Shown here: positions 22,125 through 34,250 of the stretch, in pieces | Numbering within the stretch: the first letter of the stretch is position 1 | Layout of the letters: every line of letters starts with the position of its first letter | NCBI GenBank assembly: GCA_022478985.1 | Contig: JAKSZP010010604.1 | Location: forward strand, 1 to 64,000 | Length of the DNA: 64,000 nt | Origin: Massospora cicadina | Taxonomy: Eukaryota > Entomophthoromycota > Entomophthoromycetes > Entomophthorales > Entomophthoraceae | Direction of reading: 5' to 3' | The notes under the pieces: model-generated | What the model saw: the letters and a program-made list of their open reading frames with translations, nothing else | Databases searched by the model: none | Told to the model about the DNA's origin: nothing | Translations under genes and position numbers: made by a program

Positions 22125-24076
22125 TTTGGCCATGTCCTGATGATTAGGTCAATTCTGAAAAAAGGACCTCTGAACCAATCTAGATGATTAAGTCCAAAAA
22201 AGGACCTCTGAACCATAGAAAACTGGTAGGTTTAAGTACCCAGGACCCAGTTTGGGGGAAAAGATGGAAATATGAACTGAAACAAGGTCAAGTCTCATAG
22301 AAAAAAAAGAGAATAAAGATAAAAAAGTGTTACAAGATATTGGAAAAAAGATTTTAAAAATGCATAGAAAAAAGCCAAAAATTTTATTATATTTTTTATT
22401 GGTTGTCCTCAGTATGGGGATGATTCTGCTTATGTCGCCTCTTGGGGAGGGAGGATGGATCGCGGTAGGAATTAACAGCCCATTGGAATTGATATGCAAT
22501 TGGATGCTAGCAAGGGTGAGACCTACACAAAATCACGTTCTTTGAGAGAATGCCAAGCCCTGAAAAAAGCGACTAGGGGAAGGGAAACTGTGATGTCAGA
22601 TGAAGCCAATCTCAAAACCCTGGAGTGGGGAGGAAAGCAACAGTATAAAAAGAGGCAATCAGCGAATAACCCCTAGTAATCCTAATACAGCACTGGAGCC
22701 AGAAGATTAGTCCTGAGCGCCTGACAACAGACTTCATCAAGTACACCGGACATATGGGCCGGCAACAAAGAAGGGATTCTTGATGGGGGTTTCCAAATCA
22801 TGCCCCCTATCAATGCCATCAGTGGAAGATAGTGATGGGAAGTGCTGGAGAAGAGATGGTCATGCAGGGAGCAGATTTCATCCTGCAAGCAACGACTATG
22901 GGCTTCTCAGAAGCTAAAGCTGAATGAACGGTGGAACCCAGGCAAGGCAGGAAGCTTCAAGGACAAACTTCAAAGAACTTGTCCAGAAAAATGAAGAGCA
23001 TAAGCAGCAGTATCCTAATCCAGGATGTTATCCAGATCAGAGGGATTAAGCGCTAAAGTCAAAGCCTTAGTGGCTTAAGCCTGTTTTCAGAGTAGTGGAG
23101 CTCAAAGTGAATACTGTTACCAATTGAGAGCTCAGAGACTAGAACAGTGGGTTTGTAATATTGACCAAGTCGGAAGAGGAACTCAGGGAGCAGGTCCAAG
23201 CTGGCAAGAAACGAATAAATTAGAGCAACTTACAATATCTCCTGAGCATCTATGATGATGTTTGGAGCATCAGCAAAAGGAGCTGAATCTATGAGAGTTT
23301 TGAAGTCCAACTCTGGAATTGATGGCAGAGGAAGATCTGGCTGAGAGTTGTTCAAAATGATAGCTGACCTGGTTTCAGAGGGATAAGTTACCATTTCCAG
23401 TAATTCGATGGAAGGACTGGCTGCTGGTGCTAGACTAGGCGTATGAGTCCTGGAAGGACCATAAAAGGAGCTTCTGGTTTCATGACTTGGTATTTGACAT
23501 ATGAGCTGGATGAGAGGGGGATGTCAGACTTATATAGAAGTTGACATTATGCACTCTACAATCCATTTAGCTCCAATTTTGGAGAAATTAATCTCAATTA
23601 ATGGGATAAGCTCTTCAAGGGAAGAATTAGGAATGACTTGAGCCAAGAGTTTATGAGCAAAATAACAAGGGTGAATAGAAATAAGTATTCTTAATTGAGC
23701 CATGAAACGAACATTGACAGCAAGAGTCTTCTGTCTAGGACAAGGATAAAATCAAGAAATCAAGGACACTGGACCAAGAATCCTGAATATGACAGCAGAT
23801 CATATACCCTGAAGGGGAAAACCTGGATCTCAGGACTAATATCGTCATGAGTAAATTGATCAGCCCAGCATGACAGAAGATTATGGGGACCACGCTCTGA
23901 GAAGGCGGTAGTGAGGAGGAAGAGGAAGAACTCCATATGCCGAAGGTCATCCTGAGCAGTAATGAGTATTAATGAGTGTACTCTGCTTCACCCAATGAAG
24001 TATTTAATCAAGTGTCCAAAGTAATGTTCTCAAAACCCAGTCCTTTTCTCACTGGAAATCAAGGCAAGGGGGGATG
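22125..24076 (+). pseudogene. Unexplained post-integrase module of Gypsy-A (possible ORF3)
   Basis: About 1.95 kb lies between the pol stop and the 3' LTR. Its counterpart in Gypsy-B (37508-39543) is conserved along its length. On the sense strand the pieces include a hydrophobic segment LLYFLLVVLSMGMI (about 22381-22430), KPWSGEESNSIKRG (about 22615-22655), VMQGADFILQATTMGFSEAK (near 22860-22920), NSGFVILTKSEEELREQVQ (near 23146-23205) and an acidic run GGSEEEEE (near 23905). Stops are frequently TGA at places where an Arg codon CGA is likely. Antisense frames also look conserved, so the coding strand is not proven. No known domain recognised. Confidence 0.5.
24066..24076 (+). other. Polypurine tract of Gypsy-A
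   Basis: A run CAAGGGGGGATG lies directly before the 3' LTR start TGTTGGG, the place where plus-strand priming should occur. Confidence 0.65.
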
Positions 24077-25205
24077 TGTTGGGATTTTTGCCCATATTCA
24101 CAGCCTACTAGATTACCTGGTATCATTAGGGGAAAATTCCCTAAGGCGAAATAGATCAGAAATCAGTTGGCCCAAGTTTTGGAGTAACTATGTTCAGGGG
24201 ATTTTGAAATATTCGCCTGGTCATATCCATTGAGGATCAATCCAGACAAGTACTTTGATCTCATTGGGTGGAGTTGCCAATGAAATAGGGGCATCTGATA
24301 GTAATTAACTATCAGGTGTACCAATTGGGATTAGTCAGGTTTCATCACTGACTGGTTAAAATGAATATCAAGTTGTGAGGTGAGTGATGCCGCCTGCAAC
24401 TAGCGAATCAATCAGTTGGTGAGCGACCTGCCATAATGGGTAATAAGTCCCATTCCCTAAGCAGGTCACTAGCCAAATATGGTTGGTTCACTTGGATTGA
24501 GAGGAAAATGTTAGGGACACGTTTTTGACTCTTTCCATTTGAGGTCTCAAGGATGTCCAATGATGGAATCCTAACCAGGATGGGGAAGACCATTGCTGCT
24601 GAGATGAGGATAAGTGACTCAATGGCAATAGCTGCCATTTCATTGAAGAGGTGTCAACTGAGGGTTAGAGAGCCAAATTCCCCGCTATATTCCCTAGAAT
24701 TTACTATAAAAAAAGACATTATCTACAAAAACAGTGTTTACAGTAATATTATCCATTGGTTGTATAGTTAAACTATCAGCTTCTATTGTGTTGTTCTGTC
24801 TCAAGGAAATTATTGCAGAGGTCAATAGTTGGAAGACTCTCAGAGAGAAGATTAAAGATCTGAGCGGGGATCTAAAGAAGAAGGAACCACAATCAGGGAT
24901 AGCTGCCAACTGTGTGTTGGTTTAAAAGAAACTGTCACTAGGGTATCTCAGCAAAGATTGGGTGGACAAGAGCATAGGGAATGAATCCCTACGAGTATGA
25001 CTTCATGAGTATTTAATTGGGAATACTGGCCAAGTGTTGGGCGAAATATAATTCATACTCAACTATGGATAATAGTCTCCATACTATTATCAATTAATAA
25101 TTCATTCTATACAACTCAAAGAAGTGCACGAGGAAACCAAACCTGTGCAGTAAAAAGGTTACTGGGTTTCTTACTAATAACAACCACTTAAGTAAATTTA
25201 TTACA
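24077..25205 (+). repeat. Gypsy-A 3' LTR, 1129 bp
   Basis: Partner of 15748-16897; same ends, clear similarity along the whole length with many substitutions and small indels, so the insertion is old. Confidence 0.85.
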
Positions 25206-26345
25206 GAATGTATGGGATAGATCAACTACATGGACCATTATTAAACTATACTTAGCTCTTGACATGCCAGGTGACTAACCCCACACTCCTTATCTGACAT
25301 TGTCTCAAAAGCAGGATCCAACTTTGCCTGTGCTCTTAGCCTTGCAATTCAGACAACATATTTCTGCTCAAATATCTGGATTCCCACCCCTCAGCCGCAG
25401 GACTTTATGGGACTCCTGTCCACTTCAAGTGGATTCTTGTCCATGTGGAGCGTAGAATGGAGGTCAGCGTCAAAAGTCACACCTCCCAGAGGGGACTCCC
25501 TATACCCCTTTACACTTAAGAAGTTTGCAAGAAAGTCTTTAATCACAAATTGGTACCTCGCCGTCCATGTACCATTGCCTGGGCTGAATACCCTGACATG
25601 CTGGAAAATCCTTGTTGCTTGGCCACCCAGATGGCCATTTAGAGGTATGCCTACCATCCTTTACTACAACCCAGGGTTCGTGCTCATGTAAGGAGTGCTT
25701 GAAGAGGATTTACCACACTGCTGAGCGATCCAGCGCATCTCAATAATAATGCGCAGTATGTGGCCAGTAGGAGTCTTTAATCCACCTTCTGGAAGATTTT
25801 CTGCTGACTCTGGCGACCTGGCGTGAAGTTATGTGTCTCTTCCACCAGTATACAGCACAAAGTATAACCTGTCTAAAACATCTTTCTTTTTACCATAAAT
25901 TCCTCCATACCTTCTTTTCTGTATGCCTTAATTGTAGAAATTTCTTTGTGGACAATATATACCATTGTCCTAGACTCACTTTCTGGCACTGATCCCACCC
26001 TTTAGGGAGCTGTCTGTCGCTTCCATTCCCACCTAATGGAACACTTCCAAACCTGGTTTTTTGTCCCTCTGACATTGCACCAACTTTGGTTGGAACATCC
26101 TGGTTCCCTATTTGGTTCCTCGTTATGGACCCTTTCCTTCATTTGAGTTCTGTATTGGCTCAAGACTACCCCAACCACTTTCTCATACTAACACTTGCAG
26201 TCCCGCTGGCAACAAGAGTTAGCTCTGACTCCTCTATTTTGCCTTTTCTTTAGACTTGTCCCTGTTTTTCTCACATGCTTTGCCAGAAGTGCCACCCCCT
26301 GGTCAGCCTTCCCAAAATAAAATTGAATAAAATCAAATAAATAAT
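25206..26345 (+). mobile_element. LINE-3: 3' fragment related to LINE-1
   Basis: The right part shares CCCGCTGGCAACAAGAG (26202-26218) and TGGTCAGCCTTCCC (26302-26315) with the 3' end of LINE-1, and ends in (AATAAA)-type A/T-rich sequence near 26345. The left part has plus-strand coding remnants with many stops (for example FTLKKFARKSLITNWYL near 25510-25560). It lacks endonuclease and RT and abuts the Gypsy-A LTR. Confidence 0.65.
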
Positions 26346-26598
26346 TAGACAAACTTAGGGCGCTTATTAACTAAAATAATTTAAATTAAGAACTTTTTTG
26401 CTATTAGCTAAAAACCTAAATATCTCATAAAAATGAATATCATCTACTCTATACTGTCAAAAAAATTTATATGATCATGTATATAGAATGGCAAAATTGA
26501 GCTAAGACAAAATATATTTAATTATAGATTTTATGGTGATAAGTAAGTTTATTATTCGCTATATCAGCAATCCAGTGATTTATCCCCAAACAAGGGAA
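26346..26598. other. AT-rich flank of the Helitron
   Basis: No ORF or repeat recognised. It may be the outer part of the LTR into which the Helitron inserted. Confidence 0.3.
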
Positions 26599-28375
26599 TC
26601 TAACTTATTAATAAAAATAAATTTTTGTTTGTTTGTAACATATGCTTTCCTATACCATTCATCCAATTTTGATGAAACATTGGTGAATTATTATACACAT
26701 TCCTGCTAAGGTTTAAAATAAATACAACCATCTATATAGTAGTAAAATAAGAGGTTTGTATATAAGAAGTAATAATTTATAGTATAAAGGTAATAAGTAT
26801 TTTGATATGACTGAGCAGTTTTGATTATTTGTTTATTCTATAGTTGAAATGGTTTTAACAAGCCGTTGGTGGTTTTAAACTATTTAAAAAAACTTTATAT
26901 TTGATTAAGTACTTAATGATTATCTGACTCAAAAAGTAAATTGTTTTTGGTAAGTTGTTTGTGGTTTTTGTTAACTCAACAAGTTTTGTCTGTTTTTACC
27001 AATCAGTTAATGTTAAGTTTGATTTGGCATGTTTAATGTTTTTAATAAGCATTTAATTGTTTATCTAAGATATAATCTAAAAAATAATTTAAATTATTAT
27101 TTTATATAAAACTTGAGCAATTTCAGGTAAGCCACAATATATCTATAGTGTCTATATATAAAATAAAAAGAATATGTGTATGTATATATGATCCATCAAT
27201 CATATTTTCCAGTAGCTATGCTTAGGCAATGAGTTTTAATTAGTAGAACAATTCTGATTGGTTAAACAGTTGCCATGCTCAGACTGGGTACAATATTAAG
27301 TTAAAGGATAAAAGAAAGCAATACAATATAAAAACTCAATTTAAGTTCAATCTTATATAATTGTAAAAGGTATAACTATATATAAATATATACTTCTTAT
27401 ATATAGATAGCTAACTTAAAACTCATATAAAAAGAATCAGTCAAAACTATAATTAAAATGATGATCCAAAGTAATTAATCAAGTTATTTGTTTTTATTAT
27501 GTATCTGAGTTGTATTTGGTTTCCTTGGACAAAAAGAGTTTAGTTCTTCCTTTTTGAGTAATATTTGTTTGAATTTAATTTTAAGAATTTACATTTTAGA
27601 ATGAGTTAGCTAAATTATAAACGTTCATTCCTTTTTAAAATAACTATTTATTTGATTTTCTTATTATGACTTTAAGACACAATTTTAAGTTGTTAACCCA
27701 TAATTCATAAAATATATATGCCAAGTTAGGTTAAAATTGTTTAGAAGTTTTTTTAGTACTAGATGGTCATTGTTTAGAAGTTTAAAGCATGATATATCAC
27801 ATATATAAGCATAATCTTTTTAGTAATATAAAGATATTTTGGTTAGCAGTTTGATGGTGATTTATCTATCCAATAGGTTCAGTTTTAATTTGCTGAGTGG
27901 TTGGTGTTTTTTTTATCTTTTTTATAGATTAATGGTTTTGCATAAGTGGTTAGTGGTTTTTATTAACTTGATAAATAAATTGGATATAGCTGAGAGTTGT
28001 ATATTTTTGGTTGATTTAATTTAGCTTAACTTTGATTTAGCCAAGATTTGTTAATTTTGGTTGTGTGTACGTCAATTAGTTTTAATGAGTAGTTGGTGAA
28101 TTTTTTGGTTGAATTAATAGGTTCTTTGGCTTTTTCAAAGTGGTTTGTAGTATTATTAATTTGATAGATTCAATTAATTTTGGATAAATGTTGGAAGCTT
28201 TTGATTGACTTGATAGGTTCAACTGAATTGGGTAAGTGTTTGGTGATTGAATGGTATTTAAGTTTAATGGTAATGAGTAAGCAGTTTCATGTTAACTATA
28301 ATTTAAAACCTAAAACAATCAGTTTTAATTGTTTAGTAATAAACAAACCCATGCAACGCTGGGTAGATCCACTAG
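26599..28375 (+). mobile_element. Non-autonomous Helitron, 1.78 kb, both ends visible
   Basis: The left end is A|TCTAACTTATTAATAAAAA followed by TTTTTGTTTGTTTGTAAC, a typical Helitron 5' end. The right end is CTAG|T at 28372-28376. Seven bases before it is a hairpin, ACCCA-TGCAACGC-TGGGT (28347-28364). Insertion between A and T without target duplication fits Helitrons. No Rep/helicase ORF is present. The body is filled with degenerate repeats of a roughly 50-base unit like 'gtggtttttggttgattcgat'. A micro-insertion lies at 27751-27768. Confidence 0.75.
27736..27783 (-). mobile_element. Micro-insertion copy 2 with 15-bp target duplication
   Basis: ATTGTTTAGAAGTTT is present at 27736-27750 and 27769-27783. 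The 18 bases between read GACCATCTAGTACTAAAA on the minus strand, the same core as the copies near 9874, 29383 and 56347. It lies inside the Helitron, so it is younger than that insertion. Confidence 0.85.
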
Positions 28376-28487
28376 TTTTGTATATGACTAAAGGTTATGG
28401 GAACAATTAGGTATCATTAATAGGACAACACCAGACCCAAAATTTAAATTATTTAATATTTTTGAAAAAAGTGCAAAATTTGATACG
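28376..28487 (+). repeat. LTR end of Gypsy-E
   Basis: Sequence between the Helitron end and the primer-binding site at 28488. By position it is the last part of a 5' LTR that the Helitron interrupted. Confidence 0.4.
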
Positions 28488-29366
28488 TGGTGCTCACTAT
28501 AGGACACCTGAATTGTCATTAAAGTGAAATGATATATTGTAAAATGGAAAATTCTAGCCATTATGGTACCAATAATGGATTTGGAAGTGTAAACTGTTAG
28601 ATCAGTACTTAAAGACAAATAATATCCTCCAATATAACCCAAGCGTTTTGCTTTCAGAGCTACCCTTAAATTTGATTTACTAACTGTTAAACAAGATTAG
28701 CAACATTTTCCACACCAATAATATCACACACACTCTTCAACAACTATTGTAGGGTATTTATGCTTCTGCAAGTTCTTTTTCTAAAAGTTGGGGTAAAGCA
28801 GTACCCTTTACTATGAAACAAATTTATTTTTATTCAAATTTACTTTACAGCAATGTTAAATAGGATCAGACAAGTTATTTTTTACAACCAGATCTGCATC
28901 AATTTTTTCAAATTTTGGGAATGCATCATCGTGAAACTTCCTGACCATTTGGATTTACTCAATAATTGCGTATCAATATGATTAAATTATGAAGTGTCCA
29001 ATGACTTTGCTTGGTGTAACAGAGAAGCATTACAAAATATTTTTAAACTTATTAATGAAATCTAAGGCCAAATTACTCTGCTGGGTGTAGAATACCAAAT
29101 TATTTAAATAATTAAATTGATCAACAATTTCAATATTATTATATAAAAAATAGGAATAAATTAGTCAACAGAATAACAACCAATTTCAGCAAATGGATAA
29201 TGCCTGGGTTCAACGCGTAATTATATTGAAGTTAACTCAAAAGATTACAACAACAAGTAATAGGCATATTTGTTCAAGAGCATAATCAAGGATTTCATGA
29301 AACTACAGTACCCCTGGCCCTCCTGGAACATCTGTACCCATATCTAATGATAATTCTGAAAGAGTC

Positions 29367-29418
29367 AAGATTCTTTTCATTCGACCATCTAGTACTAAAA
29401 AAAAGATTCTTTTCATTC
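29367..29418 (+). mobile_element. Micro-insertion copy 3 with 16-bp target duplication
   Basis: AAGATTCTTTTCATTC is repeated exactly at 29367-29382 and 29403-29418. Between them are 20 bases, GACCATCTAGTACTAAAAAA. It interrupts a gag-like reading frame: removing one duplication and the insert rejoins ILFIQSNLYSYLENV. Confidence 0.9.
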
Positions 29419-31276
29419 AGTCTAATCTATATTCTTATCTAGAAAACGTTGCCAAGGCTAGTAAATATCTGTTTGCCTGGACATCCTGTGGATTTGAGAG
29501 TAACTATAGTTGCAATGTCTTGAGAAAGGGACAACTTAAATGCATTTAAACAAGCTTTCGATGATCATTTGTATAAATTAGAACAAAGTAATCAGAACTA
29601 GTTATTCGTTTCAGTAGTTTTGAATCTTATCTTTATACTTAACAAATTGATATATAGGCCTTATGAGATCAGCGTATCAATAAGTTACCTTATATTAGCT
29701 TTGACAAATACTGGAGAGAAATAAAGATGCTATAGATCAGCTTAAACAAAGATTGGATCAGAATGTTCAACGTGTTTATCCTAAGACTGAATTTCTGATG
29801 TTACACCTAATATTGGTGATAGTACTCTCTCAGCTCCAATTTTTTAATACTCTAAGCCTAACTTTAAACAAAAAAATTATACCAGGAGAATAAAGTATTG
29901 CCATTTTCCTTAATTCATATAATGTTCTATGGAAGAAGCAACCAAAATGACAGAAAGTTAAGCATATTCATTTTTACTTAGATAGTGTTGATAGAGTAAT
30001 AATAACTGCTTATTTTAGGAATACCAAACTTGGTATCAGGTGTGGACTGCCTCAATCCAATAATATGGAAGAGATTATACTTTTTCTAAAGAAATTAGGA
30101 TTTCATTGCAATGTGATTACAAAAAGTGGAACATATTATAAGTTTTCTACACAATTTTCTGCCATATACCAACCTTTAGTTAAAACAAATTGTATTACCA
30201 CTGAAGATGCAATTACTGTAGTAATTTCTGCTTTCTAAGTTTATACTAATATCTAATTACATATGATTGTCCTTAGAGTTAATGTTGAATGGTTGTATGG
30301 ACCTAAATCGTCAGATAATTTTATATGAGAATTATTATTCTAGCTGATGCTAATTTATTACGTATTGTATCAAAATTATCAAAAGACTATGTACCAAAAA
30401 TATCCTAAATATATCTGTACTTAAAAAGTGGCCTAGAGATTCCACTTAAAAATATTCAACTATGATGACATGGACCCGGTGGCTTTGTTAGTATAGTCAG
30501 ATTAAACTATAATAATTGACTAGATGACTTGAGCATGTGGGCTTTGTTAATCTATTTTGAAATTAGCTTTTAATTTTAAAGGAGTTTTCAATTGAATTAA
30601 TTACTAATTAGTGGTATGAATCACCTTGGTATGTCATGTCAATTGCGTGAGAGAAGCATCAATTCTGCTATTTGCAGACATATCAGAAACGCTGTCTTAA
30701 AATATAACAATCTTGACACTGACCCTAGGGCTGTGTGAGATGCCCCTAAGTCAGAAGGATTGTAGACCCACAGATGAGCTTATTACATTTTTCTCCGGCT
30801 GATTGCCATTGAAAATGAGGCATCATGGGTAAGATGTATTTAACATCAAACCTAATAATTTATCTCCAAATTGATGCTAATAAAATACAATCGTTTATTA
30901 CTACAAGTTCATAGTATATTATACAAGATTTTTGTATTTAATACTTTTTATGTTTTATTAAGTCAAGATTTTACTTGGGATCAGAAGGATCAGGGCAGCA
31001 AGCCATTGTCCAAGTAAATGACAAAAGAATACAGCTTCAAAGTGTTATTTCAAGGAGTTTATATCTGGACTATTGTCACCATCTAGTCTATTGTCTATAA
31101 ACAATAGATGCTCAGGACTTCAACTTATATCAGAATAAGAACCAGCTCAGTTGAAGTAGATTAAAATTCAACTGTTAACATTTACCAATACCCATGAAAT
31201 CAAATAAGCCTTATATTTAATTCCTAATCATAAATTACTGAACCTTAAACTGCTCCAATTTCATTAAATTGACCTG

Positions 31277-31474
31277 ATGCTTATGCCATTGATACAAGAA
31301 AATTTGAGTGAATTGTATGACCATTTGCAGGGGTTACGTCATAATGCAAAACAGTACTATAAGGGAAGAGCTGTGATGAGGCAAAAGAGAAGTTACATGA
31401 AAAATGAGGCTCCCCATGCTGACAAGAATGCTATGCCTCAAAATGAACACTTAACTATGATAGACTTAATCTAA
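31277..31474 (+). pseudogene. Gypsy-E internal ORF piece
   Basis: A 65-codon open piece with charged, probably helical content (NLSELYDHLQGLRHNAKQYY). By position between gag and RT it may belong to Gag-Pol; no domain is recognised. Confidence 0.3.
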
Positions 31475-34250
31475 AAAGCTATTCAACAAGAGCTATTGGA
31501 AGCCATTAATGAACCTTCTTCTTCTCTTTCTTCTTTGAAAGAATCACAAATGTTTTTGACCTTGCCATCACAATTTGGAAGTATAGATACTTGAGTTAAA
31601 GTCATGGTATATAAATTTACTATTATGGCTATAATTAACAATGTTTACCCTGTCAATGTTATAATTTTAAATTAATTAAGTGAATCAGAATAGCCCCAGA
31701 CCCTCCATATTATATTGAGAATAGTATTGCGGGTCTACATGTACCCAATCAATAAGAGTAATCTTAACACTCCATGAAAATTTTAAAACTATCTATATTT
31801 ATCTCAACTGTAGCTTTGGATAATCCTAGCTACAATATTTTGCTAAGGGCTCAATTTTTATGGGTGTATTCCACTATAGTACATTACTATGAAGGAATTC
31901 TTTTACTTCTTGGACACTGAATACAATTAGAGTCTGAGTTTAATCAATAAAAAACACAATTAGAGTTTAGGCTTGTCTCATGGAAATTGATGATAATATT
32001 AAAAAAATTAATATATCTGGAATCAAGGTTTAATTTACATCCAGCTGTAGTAGATAAAATTGAAGGGATGTCATTATATTCACAAAAATCAGTTGTGTTG
32101 CCACCAAGATTTTTATTTTAGTTACCATGTTACAAAAAAATTTCTGAAGATTATTGTACAGAATAAAGTGTTGTTGGAACCCCCTCTATGTATTAAATTT
32201 TACCTTGTATTAAAATCTTGTATCTTGGCTTATACAGGTTCAATCTCTGTACTAATGCAAACTTGACAAAATTCTCCAATAGAACACAATATGCCTATTG
32301 CATATGCTCAAACGTTGTATATCAATAAGACTGATTCAATTAAAGATTTTAGTAGTCTTTGTCAGTCTGGGCATTAAGATCCTCATTGATTTACTATATA
32401 ATGTTACCATTGTAAAAGACTTACCCAAGAAGCTTAAAGCCTAAGAAGAGTCACTGTATGAGTATTCTGACCTATTTTCTTCTGCTACATATAGTTTTAT
32501 GAAAGATGAAAGGAGTTTTATATCATAATGAACCTGGAGATGCTCTACCCTTCAGATATTGTCCTTATTGCAAGTATATAATTTTAGTGGCTCAGTATTA
32601 AGCTTAAACAGCAGTTTCAAGCAGGGTTGCAAGTGCATTCTCAAAGTCCCTGGGTTTCTAAACTTCTGTTACTGCGGAAAAAAGATGGATGACACTGTTA
32701 GTGATGGTTTATTAGCGTCTTATGCCAGCTACTAGAAAAGATATATATTTTCCCAAGATTTGATGATGTCTTAAAAAAAGCTGGAGCTCAATTTTTCTCC
32801 ACGAATGAATTAGCAAGTAGATTCAATAAATAAGATCAGATTCAGAGGATTGAGCCAAATGTACGCTGATAGATAATGAAGGATTGTTTGAATCAATGTA
32901 GAATCCATAAGGGCTTTCAAATGCTCTAGCAACTTTCCAGTGAGTTATAAATGTTCTTTTGGTAGATTTCAGGAGATCACGTGTTCTGGAAGATCTTAAT
33001 AACAGTACTGTATTCCCAAAACTTTCTCTGATTCTTTGGAACACTTGAGTTAAGTATGAATTGAATCTGGAGATCATCATCAAAATTGAAGCCACTCATG
33101 TTCTGCTTTTTAAATATGATATGACATTCCTAAGATATAAAGTTTTAAAAAAAGTATTAGCTTCTTCCAGATAAATTATTGCTACTATAAATATCAGCAC
33201 CAAAGAGACTTTGTGACGTACAGGTTTTAGCAGGATGGTGGGATATTACCACTAAAGTTATCCTAAGAATCGCAGAGGTTTTCTTAATCTACTTTATTTA
33301 TTACAAATAGGATTTACTTTTGCATGGGGACCAGAAAAATAACAGCCCTTTTTATAGACTGCTTTGGTCTCTCAGCTGATCCTCAATCATCGCCAAATTG
33401 ATATACATTTATCATTAATATTTACTGATGCTAGTGATGTCTCAATAGATGACATTCTTGACTAACATAAATTATAAGATAGACCATCCTGTAGCTTATT
33501 TTACTAAGAAATTATCTAAGACTGATGAAACTACAGTCTAACAAAAGAGAATGCCTAGCTGTTCTTTTAGCAATAAAATACTTTTGGTTGTACCTCTACA
33601 GATCACAATTTATAGTTATTATGTATTATTATTTCTTACTGTGGTTGCAAAAGCATAAAGATAATGATGGGCTGTTGGCTCAGTAGGTTCTATAGATTCA
33701 AAATTTTGATTTTACTATTCAGCATAGGCCCAGACATACATATTAAAGTGAAGATAAATTATCCCAAATGCCAATTATAGCTTTTGTGACTCCTGAAGTG
33801 GATCAGATCGATGACTTGATTGAAATGACCAGAGTTATGGGAGTTAGAAAGCACTCAGCTTAAAGATGAGTTATGAGAATTGACCACGAATATACAATAA
33901 AAGAAGATATGTTATACAAGTCTACAAACTGGAAAGGGTTACCATGTATTTGACCTTTCAATAAAACATAACTTAACTGAAGGTAAAACCATTGTTGGTC
34001 ATGTGTTGGTGTAAAGAAGACTTTTAAGAGGTTAAAAGAGTTATTACTAAAAAAACATTTTGGAAACTATACAGAGGCTTTAGGGGCTTGCCTGAATTAT
34101 TACAATCAATTTAGAGCAAGTCATAAAGATCGACACCAAGTAGTTGCACCATCAGGACTCTCAGCATAACAACTCTCTTGATTGTAGATGGGGTTTGAAA
34201 ATGGGCATGAAACTGAAAACTAGAGGAAAGGTTAATGAAGATGAAAAGAT

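Larger units (their letters stand above)
15748..25205 (+). mobile_element. Gypsy-A: near-complete Ty3/Gypsy retrotransposon, 9.5 kb
   Basis: Two LTRs (15748-16897 and 24077-25205) both start TGTTGGGATTTTT and both end in TTACA. A primer-binding site follows the first and a polypurine run precedes the second. Between them lie gag, protease, RT, RNase H and integrase, and then a further 2-kb module. It interrupts Gypsy-D on its left; a LINE fragment lies on its right. The five bases outside each LTR (TATAT and GAATG) do not match, so no target duplication is visible. Stops and frameshifts in every domain make it non-functional. Gypsy-B is a sister copy. Confidence 0.9.
28488..34250 (+). mobile_element. 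Gypsy-E: strongly decayed Ty3/Gypsy element
   Basis: Begins with a primer-site variant TGGTGCTCACTATAGGAC (28488-28505). A gag-like stretch follows (for example 29424-29500, LYSYLENVAKASKYLFAW in one frame). RT remnants lie at 32640-32830 (SPWVSKLLLLRKKDG, then IFPRFDDVLKKAGAQFFS) and RNase H at 33420-33600 (FTDASD and LAVLLAIKYFWLYLYR-like). Stops are very frequent. This is the most degraded Gypsy of the window. Micro-insertion copy 3 lies inside it. The 3' end is not defined. Confidence 0.6.

Noticed and set aside
22682..22888. An antisense gene in the post-integrase module (frame with SHHYLPLMALI, seen in both Gypsy-A and Gypsy-B)
   Set aside because: The sense frames of the same DNA are conserved at least as well (KPWSGEE, TTMGFSEA, NSGFV blocks), so apparent antisense conservation may only reflect nucleotide similarity. 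Kept as an open alternative, not listed as a gene.
31068..31100. Another micro-insertion (CACCATCTAGT between two CTATTGT)
   Set aside because: Only about 8 bases of the core are present, the ACTAAAA part is missing and the flanking repeat is 7-8 bases, which chance can give.
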